Source: Kibdelosporangium sp. MJ126-NF4
Lineage (GTDB): Bacteria > Actinomycetota > Actinomycetes > Mycobacteriales > Pseudonocardiaceae
NCBI RefSeq assembly: GCF_000826545.1
Contig: NZ_CDME01000002.1
Span: 1,187,187 to 1,251,186, forward strand
Length of the DNA stretch: 64,000 nt
Direction of reading: 5' to 3'
In this document: one piece after another, positions 56,157-64,000 of the stretch
How the letters are laid out: every line of letters begins with the position of its first letter
How positions within the stretch are numbered: the first letter of the stretch is position 1
Notes under the pieces: model-generated
The model's database searches: none
Seen by the model: the letters and a program-made list of their open reading frames with translations, nothing else
Told to the model about the DNA's origin: nothing
Program-made: the position numbers and the translations under genes

Positions 56157-56875
56157 GACACGCTCCGCGCGAGGAACACGTACTCGCGACCGGGACGGTC
56201 GGGGGCGTCGCGGACCTCGGTGACGCGGAAGCCGTGCCCGGCGAGGTCCGCCTCGACCTCGTCGCGTTCACGGAACCGCAGCGTGGAGTCGGAGATCAGT
56301 GTCTGCCCGTCGGATTCGAACACACACGTCCAGCGGAACGTCACCAGTGGCAGGCTGACGTCGACGACGTCGAGCCAGTTCTCGATCGCGCCGACCCCCT
56401 CGACGTGGTCCACGCTGTGGGTGGCGTCGCGGTTCCACTCCAGCCACGCCTGCCGGGCGGGCACCCGTGTCTCGAACACGAGGTGCCCGCCCGGACGGAG
56501 CGCGTTGTGGGCTCCGCTCAGCGTCCCCGCCCACGCCTGCGGCTCGGTAATTGCTTGGGCGACATTGCCTGTCATGGTCGCCAGGGCCGCGCCGATCGCG
56601 GGCAGATCGGTGCCGTGGATCCAGCGCACCCGGTCGGCTCCCGGTTTGGCGCGGGCCACGTCGATGGACGCACCGGCCGGGTCCACCCCCGTCACCTCGA
56701 TGCCACGTTCGGCCAGCATCAACGCGAACGTCCCGGTGCCGCAGCCGATGTCGAGCACGCTCCGCGCGCCCACCTCGTCGGTGATCGCTGCGTAGACGTC
56801 GAGGTCGCCGCGGTCGGAGTCGAGCGGGTCGTAGAGTGCCGCGAGTCGCGGGTGCCGGTATGCCTCGTCAGCCAC
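56153..56875 (-). CDS. SAM-dependent methyltransferase
   Basis: A 240-residue class I methyltransferase. Motif I is VLDIGCGTGTFALMLAERG, followed by the ribose-binding GVDPAGAS and motif IV LRPGGHLVFETR. Substrate unknown. GTG 56875 overlaps the end of the upstream C39-like gene by eight bases, so it is the third gene of the MerR operon. Confidence 0.87.
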   Translation of the reverse strand: MADEAYRHPRLAALYDPLDSDRGDLDVYAAITDEVGARSVLDIGCGTGTFALMLAERGIEVTGVDPAGASIDVARAKPGADRVRWIHGTDLPAIGAALATMTGNVAQAITEPQAWAGTLSGAHNALRPGGHLVFETRVPARQAWLEWNRDATHSVDHVEGVGAIENWLDVVDVSLPLVTFRWTCVFESDGQTLISDSTLRFRERDEVEADLAGHGFRVTEVRDAPDRPGREYVFLARSVS

Positions 56876-57725
56876 GCACGCGAACGTACTCAGCCCGCAG
56901 CGTGTCCCGCAGCTGGTTATACGTCGGCGCGAGCCGCCGCAACCCGTCGGCCATCGCGCGGGTATCTCCGGTGACCAGCGGATACTGCAGTCCGCCGACC
57001 AGGCGGGCCTGGTCGTCCAGCACACCCGCGGCCTCGGTGAGCCCCAACGCGCGCAGGTTCACCGAGGCGTCGGCCAGCCGCCGCGCGCCGAGCCGGATGG
57101 CGAACTTCGCCAGCAGCATCCGGGTGTCCGCGTCGAAGTCCTGCCCAGTCATGGCCGTCACCGCGTCGGTGGCACCGTCGAGCCACTGGATCGCCTGGGG
57201 TATCGACGCCCACATCGCGTCCACTTCGGACACCTCACGCTCACGGACGAATCTCGAACGCAGCACGTAAGGCTCGGCGCAGTACTCGACGGGCTTCCCC
57301 TCCCAGGCCGGGATGAACTCGACGAGCGGCAATGTCGCGTACGGATGGCCGTGCGGGTCGTGCAGCAGCACGACGTCGTCGGTCACGTCGACCACCACCA
57401 CGTAATGGTCCCCGTCGCCAGCGGTCTGGTACGACAGCGGCCCCATGTCCAGGGGGCCCGCCATCGCGGGAGCGTTCAGTGCGCGCAGCCGGGCGACCGG
57501 GTCTCCCCCGGACTCGCGGTCACAGCGCCAGCCCAGCAACGACAGCGCCGCGTCCACGCCGATCTCCGGATCCCAGCCGCAGGGGTCGAAGAACGGCTGT
57601 GTCCCGTCCAGTTGCGCTCCGAACGGCGCCCCGGTCAACGTCTCGACCACGGCGGGCGTCGCGCCCGTCATCATCGCCACGGTATGGGCGTAGCAGTACG
57701 GCCCTGAGCCGATGTACCCGGTCAT
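56868..57725 (-). CDS. C39-like/BtrH-like cysteine-hydrolase-fold protein
   Basis: A 285-residue protein. The N-terminus has a papain-like triad: Cys11 in GSGPYCYAHTVAMM, His106 in GDGDHYVVVVDV, and Asp122 in HDPHGHP. This is the arrangement of C39 peptidase-like and BtrH N-terminal domains, which hydrolyse or transfer acyl groups. The C-terminal 130 residues are helical and unassigned (AIQWLDGATDAVTAM, then DTRMLLAKFAIRLGARRLADA). ATGA overlap with the MerR gene upstream and an eight-base overlap with the methyltransferase downstream. Not a known pathway. Confidence 0.65.
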   Translation of the reverse strand: MTGYIGSGPYCYAHTVAMMTGATPAVVETLTGAPFGAQLDGTQPFFDPCGWDPEIGVDAALSLLGWRCDRESGGDPVARLRALNAPAMAGPLDMGPLSYQTAGDGDHYVVVVDVTDDVVLLHDPHGHPYATLPLVEFIPAWEGKPVEYCAEPYVLRSRFVREREVSEVDAMWASIPQAIQWLDGATDAVTAMTGQDFDADTRMLLAKFAIRLGARRLADASVNLRALGLTEAAGVLDDQARLVGGLQYPLVTGDTRAMADGLRRLAPTYNQLRDTLRAEYVRVRG

Positions 57726-58510
57726 GCGAGCGGTGCCTGTAGTTCGGTCACCCACTGGGAGCGGTCGTCGGGCACTGCCAGTGACAGTTCGCGTGGCAGT
57801 TCCGTGGCGGTGTGCCCGTTGTCGTCGATCCACCGCACCAGTGCCTGCTCGGTCGGCAGGACGTCGTCCATGCTGCCGTGGTGCAGGATCGTCGCGGCCC
57901 GCGCCACCGCTGGGAGGTCGACCATGGTCGTGCCGGGCACGTCGGCGGCGACGGGGAATCCCACGTGCACCTCGATGCGGCCGTCGGGCAGTTCCGCGTA
58001 GCGGGCCACGCCGGGGCCGACCGGTTGGGTGACCAGTTCGCACAGTGCGCCGAACATCGGGCCGACGACCGGCCCGATGTGGTGTGGTTCGAAACTGTCC
58101 GCGACCGCGGTCAGTTCGGCCAGCCGCGTCGCGGGCAGGCTCTTGATGACGATCTCGTCGGCCATCGTTCCCTCGGTTTCGATACTTCGGAGCCTCGCCT
58201 CGACACCGGCCAGCCGTGCGGCCGTCTCGGTGACCGCGGCCTGCAGTTCCATTCGCCGCAGCCGCAGCATGCCGCGCAGTTCCGGCACGCTGACCTGCTC
58301 GTCGACGATGGTCGCGACCTGCTGCAGGCTGAAGCCGAGATCCTTCAGCGCGATGATCCGGTTGAGCCGGGTCAGCTGCTGCGCCGCGTAGTAGCGGTAG
58401 TTGCTGACCTGGTCGACGTGCGCGGGCCGGAGCAGGCCGATGGCGTCGTAGTGCCGCAGCATCCGGACCGACACGCGGCCGTGCTTGGCGAAGTCTCCGA
58501 TGCTGAACAT
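57722..58510 (-). CDS. MerR-family regulator with GyrI-like effector domain
   Basis: A 262-residue regulator. The MerR HTH is FSIGDFAKHGRVSVRMLRHYDAIGLLRPAHVDQVSNYRYYAAQQLTRL, followed by a dimer coiled coil (LRGMLRLRRMELQAAVTE). The C-terminal half is GyrI/BmrR-like (VIKSLPATRLAELTAV). Such proteins sense hydrophobic or drug-like ligands. First gene of an overlapping three-gene operon, and divergent from the quinone-oxidoreductase-like gene. Confidence 0.9.
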   Translation of the reverse strand: MFSIGDFAKHGRVSVRMLRHYDAIGLLRPAHVDQVSNYRYYAAQQLTRLNRIIALKDLGFSLQQVATIVDEQVSVPELRGMLRLRRMELQAAVTETAARLAGVEARLRSIETEGTMADEIVIKSLPATRLAELTAVADSFEPHHIGPVVGPMFGALCELVTQPVGPGVARYAELPDGRIEVHVGFPVAADVPGTTMVDLPAVARAATILHHGSMDDVLPTEQALVRWIDDNGHTATELPRELSLAVPDDRSQWVTELQAPLA

Positions 58511-58530
58511 GACGCCTCCCAGTACAGGCC

Positions 58531-58579
58531 CTCACACAGTGAGAGAGTCAACAGTTGACCTCAACCGCTGATGAGGTTG
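58531..58579. promoter_or_regulatory. MerR divergent operator region
   Basis: Three small inverted repeats lie between the divergent starts: CTCAC-ACA-GTGAG (58531-58543), GTCAAC-A-GTTGAC (58547-58559, containing a -35-like TTGACC) and CAACC-N8-GGTTG (58562-58579). MerR proteins typically act between -35 and -10, so one of these should be its site. Confidence 0.5.
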
Positions 58580-58591
58580 CACGCTCAACCC

Positions 58592-59530
58592 ATGCACGCA
58601 GTTGTTCTTCATGAGTTCGGCCCCGCCGACAACTTCCGGTACGAGACTGTCCCCGACCCGGTGCCGGGTCCCGGTGAGCTGCGGATCGTGGTGAAGGCCG
58701 CCGGTGTCCACTTCATCGAGACGGTGATGCGGCGCGGCGAGGTCAGTGGCATGTCACCGCCGCCGCCCGAGCTGCCCGCGATCTTCGGCGGCGAGGTGGC
58801 GGGCGTGGTGGACCAGGTCGGCGCCGACGTCGATCCGGTGTGGATCGGCAGGGATGTCGTGGTCGGACGCAGCCAACCGGGTGGCTACGCCGAGCTGACG
58901 GTCGCGCCTGTGGAGAACGTGCACCGGGTTCCCGACGGGCTGGATCACGCCTCGGCTGTCGCGATGGTCGTCACGGGCAACACCGCGCTGGGTTTCCTGG
59001 ACATCGCCAAGCCGACCGCCGACGACGTCGTGCTGGTGACCTCCGCCGCTGGCGGCATCGGGCGGCTGGTGGTGCAGTACCTGCGGGATATGGGCGCGAC
59101 GGTGATCGGCGCCGCGGGCGGTCCGGCGAAGGTCGCCGCCGTGCGGGACCTCGGCGCCGAGGCGGTGGACTACAACGAACCCGGATGGGACAAGAACCTG
59201 CGCGGTGTGACGCTCGTGCTCGACGGCGTTGGCGGTGAACTGGCGAAACAGGCCTACGACCGGATCGTCGACGGCGGCCGGTTCGTGTCGATCGGCAACG
59301 CCGCACAGCAGGAGTTCGCTCAGGACAACCCGAAAGTCACCTCGGTCGACGCGCTGGGGGTCATGCTCGGCGCGCTCGGGGACTACGACTTCAGGGCCGA
59401 GGCGCTCGCGGCGGCGGGCGAGGGCAAGCTCGTGCCCGCTGTGCAGAGCTTCCCGCTCGCCGAGGCCGCCGCGGCCCACGCCGCACTGGAGACCAGGGCG
59501 ACGACGGGCAAGGTCGTGCTAGTTCCGTGA
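58592..59530 (+). CDS. Zinc-type/quinone oxidoreductase-like MDR protein
   Basis: A 312-residue medium-chain dehydrogenase. The N-terminal domain is GPADNFRYETVPDPVPGPGELRIVVKAAGVHFIE, the Rossmann motif VLVTSAAGGIGRLVVQYL (A-x-G-G-x-G), and it ends in a quinone-reductase-like tail (LAEAAAAHAALETRATTGKVVL). The zinc-ligand Cys cluster is absent, so it is probably an NADPH:quinone or enone reductase. It responds to the divergent MerR. Its 3' end overlaps the CBM48 gene by 12 bases. Confidence 0.9.
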   Translation: MHAVVLHEFGPADNFRYETVPDPVPGPGELRIVVKAAGVHFIETVMRRGEVSGMSPPPPELPAIFGGEVAGVVDQVGADVDPVWIGRDVVVGRSQPGGYAELTVAPVENVHRVPDGLDHASAVAMVVTGNTALGFLDIAKPTADDVVLVTSAAGGIGRLVVQYLRDMGATVIGAAGGPAKVAAVRDLGAEAVDYNEPGWDKNLRGVTLVLDGVGGELAKQAYDRIVDGGRFVSIGNAAQQEFAQDNPKVTSVDALGVMLGALGDYDFRAEALAAAGEGKLVPAVQSFPLAEAAAAHAALETRATTGKVVLVP

Positions 59531-59809
59531 CAGCTCGGCGACGACCACACTGTCGACGCCGTCGTTGTGCACATCGGGGTCGCTGAACCAGCGGCCACCG
59601 TCGCCGAGGTACCGGAATCGGGTCTCGGTTCCGGCGGCCGCGGTCCAGGACACCGACCGGGTTCCGTTGGACCGCCTGCCGAGCACGTGCGTGCCGGGCC
59701 GCCAGTCGTTGAAGCAGCCCACGACGCTGACCGGCCCGTCATGGACGTCAACGGGCAGCACCCAGGTCACAGTCACCATGCCGTTCTTCTGCTGACGCTT
59801 TCTGATCAC
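59519..59809 (-). CDS. Isoamylase early-set/CBM48-like small protein
   Basis: A 96-residue protein that is one glycogen-binding early-set domain: TVTWVLPVDVHDGPVSVVGCFNDWRPGTH, then RFRYLGDGGRWFSDPDV. The W in FNDW and the R-F-R-Y strand match AMPK-type CBM48 modules. Stand-alone versions are common in actinomycetes and of unknown role; polysaccharide binding is inferred. GTG start. Confidence 0.8.
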   Translation of the reverse strand: MIRKRQQKNGMVTVTWVLPVDVHDGPVSVVGCFNDWRPGTHVLGRRSNGTRSVSWTAAAGTETRFRYLGDGGRWFSDPDVHNDGVDSVVVAELSRN

Positions 59810-59928
59810 GGCTTTCAGCGAAGCACACGCCTGTCTTGCCCGATCGGGTTACCTGTGTGCTCACACTGGGTTCACTGGCTTACCCGCGCTTACCCGAGAG
59901 TGCGTACTCCGTTGCGTAAATCTCAGTG

Positions 59929-59953
59929 TGGGCCTGACCCGTTTTGACGGACA
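59929..59953 (+). repeat. Left terminal inverted repeat of the IS3 element
   Basis: Begins TGGGCCTGACCCG. Pairs with 61214-61238 (reverse complement begins TGGGAGTGACCCG). Confidence 0.85.
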
Positions 59954-59994
59954 TCTCAGATCAGGGGTGCGAGCCTCTGGGAAGGATGTTCATC

Positions 59995-60306
59995 ATGGAG
60001 CCTGTGGGCAAGAAGAAGCGACGGCCTCGGCGGGCGTTCACGCCGGAGTTCAAAGCCGAGATCGTGGAGTTGTGCCAGCGTGGGGACCGGTCGATGCGGC
60101 AGGTCGCGCGGGATTTTGACCTGACCGAGACCGCGGTACGGCAGTGGGTCAAGCAGGCCGAGCTAGACGCGGGGACCCGCACTGACGGGCCGACCAGCAC
60201 GGAGCGCGACGAACTGGCCGTGTTGCGGGCGGAGAACCGCCGGCTGCGGGAAGATGTCGAGATCCTGAAACGCGCCACGGCTTTCTTCGCCAAGGAGACC
60301 CGGTGA
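59995..60306 (+). CDS. IS3-family transposase OrfA
   Basis: A 103-residue HTH/leucine-zipper protein (RRAFTPEFKAEIVELCQRGD, then SMRQVARDFDLTETAVRQW, then VLRAENRRLREDVEILKRA). It binds the IS ends. ATG 59995 has GGGAAGG nearby; an in-frame ATG at 59986 is possible. Its stop overlaps orfB by GTGA. Confidence 0.92.
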   Translation: MEPVGKKKRRPRRAFTPEFKAEIVELCQRGDRSMRQVARDFDLTETAVRQWVKQAELDAGTRTDGPTSTERDELAVLRAENRRLREDVEILKRATAFFAKETR

Positions 60307-61199
60307 ACGTCTACCCGTTCATCGAGGCGGAGAAGGTCAGCGCCACCAGCAACGTCAAACGTGCGTGTGAGCTGCTTGAGGTCTCCCGTGCCGCCTACTA
60401 TGCCCAGCGCACCGGCGAACCATCCCAGCGGGCTCGTGATGATGCCGCGTTGACCGAGCGGATTGTCGCGATCCACGCCGAGTCGAAGGGGACCTATGGG
60501 GCGCCTCGGGTGCATGCCGAGCTGGTGGCGACCGGCTGGCGGTGTTCGCGCAAGCGGGTGGCCCGGTTGATGCGTGCCGCGGGGCTGGCGGGAAGGACAC
60601 CGAAACGGTGGCGGACCACCACCGTGCCGGATCCGGCCGCTACCCTGCCCGATGATCTGATCCGCAGGGATTTCGCTTGCACCACCACAGATGTCAACAG
60701 TCGCTGGTGTGGTGACATCACCTACATCCCGACCTGGGAGGGATGGTTGTACCTGGCCACCGTCATCGATCTGAGCTCTCGCCGGGTGGTGGGCTGGGCG
60801 ACCGCGGATCACCTCCGGACCGACCTGGTCGACCAGGCCCTGCGCAACGCGATCACTCAGCGCGGCCCAGCACCGGGTGTGATCTTTCACTCCGACCGCG
60901 GCTGCCAGTACACCTCCGGTCAGTACGCCCGGCTCGCGCGGGGCGCCGGGGTGCGGCTGTCGGTGGGCCGTAAGGGACAGTGCTGGGACAACGCGGTCGC
61001 CGAGTCGTTCTTCGCCACGATCAAGACCGAACTGCTCGACCGGCAGGCATGGCCCACGAAAGCCTTGGCACACAAGGCCATCTTCGAATACATCGAGGGT
61101 TGGTACAACACCCGCCGACGGCACTCCAGCCTCGGCTACCTCAGCCCCGCCGCCTACGAACAGGCCCAGGAAACCGATACCGAGCTTGCGGTAGCCTGA
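60303..61199 (+). CDS. IS3-family transposase OrfB (DDE integrase)
   Basis: A 298-residue transposase. The catalytic triad is Asp in WCGDITYIPT, Asp in FHSDRGCQYTS and Glu in NAVAESFFATIK, with the HTH_21 region GAPRVHAELVATGWRCSRKRVARLM upstream. It is in the -1 frame relative to orfA, starting at a GTG overlapping its stop; a frameshift fusion product is likely for transposition. Confidence 0.93.
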   Translation: MNVYPFIEAEKVSATSNVKRACELLEVSRAAYYAQRTGEPSQRARDDAALTERIVAIHAESKGTYGAPRVHAELVATGWRCSRKRVARLMRAAGLAGRTPKRWRTTTVPDPAATLPDDLIRRDFACTTTDVNSRWCGDITYIPTWEGWLYLATVIDLSSRRVVGWATADHLRTDLVDQALRNAITQRGPAPGVIFHSDRGCQYTSGQYARLARGAGVRLSVGRKGQCWDNAVAESFFATIKTELLDRQAWPTKALAHKAIFEYIEGWYNTRRRHSSLGYLSPAAYEQAQETDTELAVA

Positions 61200-61213
61200 C
61201 CACATATCGACCT

Positions 61214-61238
61214 TGTCTGTCGAATCGGGTCACTCCCA
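61214..61238 (-). repeat. Right terminal inverted repeat of the IS3 element
   Basis: Reads TGTCTGTC...CACTCCCA on the + strand. Followed by the duplicated GTG target. Confidence 0.85.
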
Positions 61239-61267
61239 GTGTTCATCTCGCTGAGACTCTTCCTGCT

Positions 61268-61408
61268 TCACTGACCGCTGCGGACGGTCTCCAGACAGAA
61301 GTTCTCCACCGCCCGAGACAACCCTGCGTGCCGTCCCATCAGCACAGCTTGCTCGGCGTCGGGCGCCAGTTCATAACGGATGCCCTGCTTATGACTCACG
61401 CGCGGCAC
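61268..61408 (-). pseudogene. TnpB (IS200/IS605 family) N-terminal remnant
   Basis: From GTG 61408 the - strand encodes 46 residues: VPRVSHKQGIRYELAPDAE, then QAVLMGRHAGLSRAVENFCLE, then TVRSGQ and a stop. This is the OrfB/TnpB N-terminal helix-turn-helix (R-Y-x-L-x-P-x-x-x-Q, then H-A-G-x-x-R-x-x-x-N). The RuvC nuclease part is absent. A relic of an IS605-type element, beside the newer IS3 element. Confidence 0.6.
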
Positions 61409-61612
61409 AGGCCAGTGGCTGTCTCGACCACCGAAACCAGCAGTTTCCCTTCATACGACCATTTCCAAGCGGTCTGACCATGACCGCCTCGGACACGCGC
61501 CCATTCCCTAAGTCGCACAAGAAGATCATAACAAATCAAAAACGGTGTTACGCTAATGACTGACACATCAGCTCACAGCCCCGCGCCGCAACGGCTTCGT
61601 AGACTGGCGAAC

Positions 61613-62233
61613 GTGCGAGTGGAGATCTGGAGCGATGTCGTCTGCCCGTGGTGCTATCTCGGCAAGGCCCGGTTCGAGGCGGCGTTGGCCGACTTCGAGC
61701 ACCGCGACCAGGTCGAGGTGGTGCACCGCTCGCTGGAACTGCACCCCGACCGCGACAGCGTCGAGCCGATCGGGCAGATGCTGGCCGCCCGCTACGGTCC
61801 GCAGGCCGTCGAGATGGAACAGCGGATGGTCGACCTGGCCTGCGCCGAAGGCCTCGGCTACCGGACCGACCGCGAGATCGGCAACACGTTCGATGTGCAC
61901 CGCGTGCTGCACCTGGCCAGGGACCATGGCTTGGCCGACGAGGTCCTGAACGCGCTGTTCCACGCGCATTTCGCCGAGGCGCGCCCGGTCTTCACACCCG
62001 CCACGCTGGTGGACGTCGTCGTCGAGGCCGGTCTGGACCGGGCGGACGTGCAGCGCGTACTGGACGACAAGACCCTCTACGCCGACGACCTGCGTGCCGA
62101 GGAGCGGGAAGCGGCGCAGTTGGGCGCGCGCGGGGTGCCGTTCTTCGTGCTGGACCGCAAGATCGGTGTGTACGGCGGGCAGTCGGTCGACGTGTTCGCG
62201 CAGGCGTTGCGCCAAGCGTGGGACGGCCGTTAG
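61613..62233 (+). CDS. FrnE-like DsbA-family oxidoreductase
   Basis: A 206-residue cytoplasmic thioredoxin-fold protein. The active site C-P-W-C is at residues 11-14 (SDVVCPWCYLGK), with a helical insertion and the cis-Pro region GVPFFVLDRKIGVYGGQS. The FrnE/2-hydroxychromene-2-carboxylate isomerase-like group carries out polyketide-associated or stress thiol chemistry. GTG 61613 is preceded by TAGACT seven bases upstream (leaderless). The stop overlaps that of the convergent MFS gene. Confidence 0.88.
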   Translation: MRVEIWSDVVCPWCYLGKARFEAALADFEHRDQVEVVHRSLELHPDRDSVEPIGQMLAARYGPQAVEMEQRMVDLACAEGLGYRTDREIGNTFDVHRVLHLARDHGLADEVLNALFHAHFAEARPVFTPATLVDVVVEAGLDRADVQRVLDDKTLYADDLRAEEREAAQLGARGVPFFVLDRKIGVYGGQSVDVFAQALRQAWDGR

Positions 62234-63417
62234 TCGCGGAAGGTCACCACGCTGACCACGGCGGCGGCCAGCAGGAGTGGCACGCCGAGCAGGACGGCCG
62301 CGTGCAGGCCGAGCGCACCGGCCACCACACCGCCGACGAGCGCGCCGACCAATGACGCGACCATCGTTATCGTGCGCGCGGTGCTCGTGACCCGGCCGAG
62401 CATGTCCTCGGGCGTGAGTTTCTGGCGCTGCGTCACGCTGATCACGTTCCACACGCCGAACGCGAAGCTGCCGAGGACCAGTCCGGCGACGGTGAACGGC
62501 GTGGAACTGGTCGCCCCGAGCAGTACCTGGCCCGCTGCGGCCACCAGGAGCGCCCCGGCGAGTGTTCTCCCAGGTCCCAACACGCGGCCGACCCGTGCGG
62601 CCAGTGCGCCACCGGTGAGTCCGCCGACCGCGCCGACGGCGAGCATCAGGCCGTAGCCCGCTGCGGGCAACGTGAGGACCTGCGTCACGTACAGCACGAG
62701 GATGGCGAACCAGGCGCTGTCGACGAAGACGAACACGCTCGTCAGCCCGACGAGCGTGCGCAGTCGGCGGTGTCCGGCAAGCCAGCGCAGGCCCGCGCCT
62801 GTCTCGGCGAGAATGCGGGCGCGGCCGGGTGCCGTGCGGGGCGTGAAGAGGTGGGGCAGCGCGAGGATCAGCACGACGGCGACCGCGAGGGTGCCACCGT
62901 TGACCGCGAACGGCACGACCAGCGCGATTCCGGCGAGATAGCTGCCCAGTGGCGGGCCGACCAGTTCGTTGCCCGCGATCTCGGCGTTGATCAGCTTGCC
63001 GTTGGCACGGTCCAGCTCGTCGCGGTGCACCAGCGCGGGCAACAGGGTCGACGCGGCGGTGTCGCGGAGCGTCTCGCCGATCCCGCAGCCGAACGCGACC
63101 AGGTAGATCAGGACGAGACCGACCACGTCCGCGGCGACCGCGGCCACCAGCACCGCCAGGAGGGACACGCGGACGATGTCGACCACGGCCACCAGCCGCC
63201 GCCGGTCGACGCGGTCCACGATCGCGCCCGCGGCCAGCCCGAACAGCAGCCACGGCAGTTGCCCGGCCACAGTGACACCGGCGACCAGCATGGGATCGGT
63301 CGTGACAGTGACCGTGAGCAACGGCAACGCGGCCTGCCGGATACCGTCCCCTAGGTTGGCCAACGCGGTCGCCGACCACAACCGCCGGTACGCCGGACCC
63401 AACGATGCCGTCGCCAT
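62230..63417 (-). CDS. MFS exporter (EntS/MFS_3-type)
   Basis: A 395-residue 12-TM transporter. It begins RRLWSATALANLGDGIRQAALPLL, has motif A-like GAIVDRVDRRRLV, and TLRDTAASTLLPALVHRDELDRANGKL, which is typical of the MFS_3 group that exports siderophores or macrolides. Two nearby starts are possible (ATG 63417 and GTG/ATG up to 63426). Confidence 0.88.
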   Translation of the reverse strand: MATASLGPAYRRLWSATALANLGDGIRQAALPLLTVTVTTDPMLVAGVTVAGQLPWLLFGLAAGAIVDRVDRRRLVAVVDIVRVSLLAVLVAAVAADVVGLVLIYLVAFGCGIGETLRDTAASTLLPALVHRDELDRANGKLINAEIAGNELVGPPLGSYLAGIALVVPFAVNGGTLAVAVVLILALPHLFTPRTAPGRARILAETGAGLRWLAGHRRLRTLVGLTSVFVFVDSAWFAILVLYVTQVLTLPAAGYGLMLAVGAVGGLTGGALAARVGRVLGPGRTLAGALLVAAAGQVLLGATSSTPFTVAGLVLGSFAFGVWNVISVTQRQKLTPEDMLGRVTSTARTITMVASLVGALVGGVVAGALGLHAAVLLGVPLLLAAAVVSVVTFRD

Positions 63418-63454
63418 CGACACCACCCCCAGTGTGTGACCTTATCGTGCGTGA

Positions 63455-64000
63455 TCAACCGTGCGGTTGGGCAGGAAACGCGGCCGTCCCGCCATCCCGG
63501 CGCATCAGCTCCTCGGCCACCGCCATGGTGCTCAGATTGGTGTTCGCGCGCGGGATGACCGGCATGATCGACGCGTCCGCGACTCGCAGCCCCGCGATTC
63601 CGAACACGTTCCCCGCGTGGTCGACGACTGCGTGCGGATCGTCGGCGGCGCCCATCCGGCAGGTTCCGACGGGGTGCTGGTAGACGTTGACCTCAGCCGC
63701 GATGGCCGCGGCGACGTCGGTGTCGGCGACCACCTCGGTGCCCGGCCACAGTTCCGCGGTGATGTGATCCGACAACGGGGATGTGTCGGCGAGTTGGCGT
63801 GCCGCGCGGACCCCGTCCAGCAGGCGTGGTGGATCGGCTGGGTCGGTGAGCAGGCCGACGTCGATATGTGGCAGACCGGACGGGTTGGCCGGGTCGAGTT
63901 GTACGTGCCCTCGTGAGGCAGGGCTCAGCAGAGCGACGAGCAGCGTCAGCTCTGCGCTGCCGTCCGCGCCGATCACCGGTCCGTGGGGGAACACCTGCAC
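63455..64000 (-). CDS. GMC-family oxidoreductase, C-terminal part (5' end outside window)
   Basis: The frame runs to the window edge; 181 residues are seen. They are the GMC_oxred_C domain: SRGHVQLDPANPSGLPHIDVGLL, then the active-site segment YQHPVGTCRMGAADD with the catalytic His, and the closing GLRVADASIMPVIPRANTNLSTMAVAEEL that completes the FAD site. The full enzyme would be a choline-dehydrogenase/glucose-oxidase-like flavoprotein; substrate not predictable from this part. Confidence 0.9.
   Translation of the reverse strand: MQVFPHGPVIGADGSAELTLLVALLSPASRGHVQLDPANPSGLPHIDVGLLTDPADPPRLLDGVRAARQLADTSPLSDHITAELWPGTEVVADTDVAAAIAAEVNVYQHPVGTCRMGAADDPHAVVDHAGNVFGIAGLRVADASIMPVIPRANTNLSTMAVAEELMRRDGGTAAFPAQPHG

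Larger units (their letters stand above)
59929..61238 (+). mobile_element. Intact IS3-family insertion sequence
   Basis: 1310 bp with imperfect 25-bp terminal inverted repeats (left 59929-59953, right 61214-61238; 20 of 25 match; both begin TGGG inward). It is flanked by a 3-bp direct repeat GTG (59926-59928 and 61239-61241). Two overlapping genes encode orfA (HTH) and orfB (DDE integrase). It sits between the CBM48 gene and a TnpB remnant; no gene is interrupted. Confidence 0.92.

Noticed and set aside
61568..62229. Minus-strand frame over the DsbA-like gene
   Set aside because: Shadow of the FrnE-like gene, which has a CPWC site and proper codon use.

Overview
The window is a high-G+C actinobacterial chromosome segment. 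Gene content points to a filamentous actinomycete, with a Pseudonocardiaceae-like genus as a reasonable guess. It has lysE/lysG, MocR-type regulators, a mycothiol-dependent-enzyme remnant, a StrR-like regulator, a rifampicin monooxygenase with its rifamycin-associated element, and giant LamG/RHS proteins. Many genes look leaderless, with a -10 hexamer 6-7 bases before the start codon. No rRNA, tRNA or CRISPR array was seen.

Left part (1-10.3 kb): the end of a WD40 protein, two alpha/beta hydrolases, a GNAT and a VOC protein. A run of membrane-anchored or secreted proteins follows (HTH/I36-like protein, Cys-containing secreted protein behind a coupled leader ORF, ricin-type lectin). Then come a divergent NmrA/AraC pair and a two-gene operon of A+T-richer genes with ESX (type VII secretion) substrate features.

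Middle part (10.3-37.5 kb) is a chain of small 'regulator plus effector' modules, mostly divergent: lysE/lysG; EamA/MocR with overlapping start codons; a uridine kinase-GGCT fusion; DHA2 MFS/ArsR; WYL regulator and EamA; rifampicin monooxygenase (rox) with a RAE; PlsC/TetR; a lipoprotein and a signal-less ABC-type binding protein; DHA2 MFS; NmrA/HxlR; TetR/MFS-FAD monooxygenase; MocR/Cys-Met PLP enzyme/epoxide hydrolase sharing an operator motif; metallo-hydrolase/TetR with a perfect 16-bp inverted repeat. Several gene remnants lie between modules.

Centre-right (37.5-52 kb): a two-gene, about 12.4-kb operon encodes a 2257-aa LamG/DNRLRE-type surface protein and a 1883-aa RHS/YD-repeat protein ending in a polymorphic toxin (toxin-44-like) domain, with no recognisable immunity gene. 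The operon is bracketed by direct repeats: the intact StrR-like regulator gene on the right, and an internally deleted copy of its promoter and 5' end on the left. Next to it is a Zn-finger/coiled-coil protein behind a 22-bp perfect palindrome.

Right part (53-64 kb): MmyB-like regulator and aldo/keto reductase; TetR/FBP zinc-finger protein; an overlapping MerR/C39-like/methyltransferase operon divergent from a quinone-oxidoreductase-like gene; a CBM48-like protein; an intact IS3-family element with a 3-bp target duplication beside a TnpB remnant; a FrnE-like DsbA protein, an MFS exporter and the C-terminal part of a GMC oxidoreductase running off the edge.
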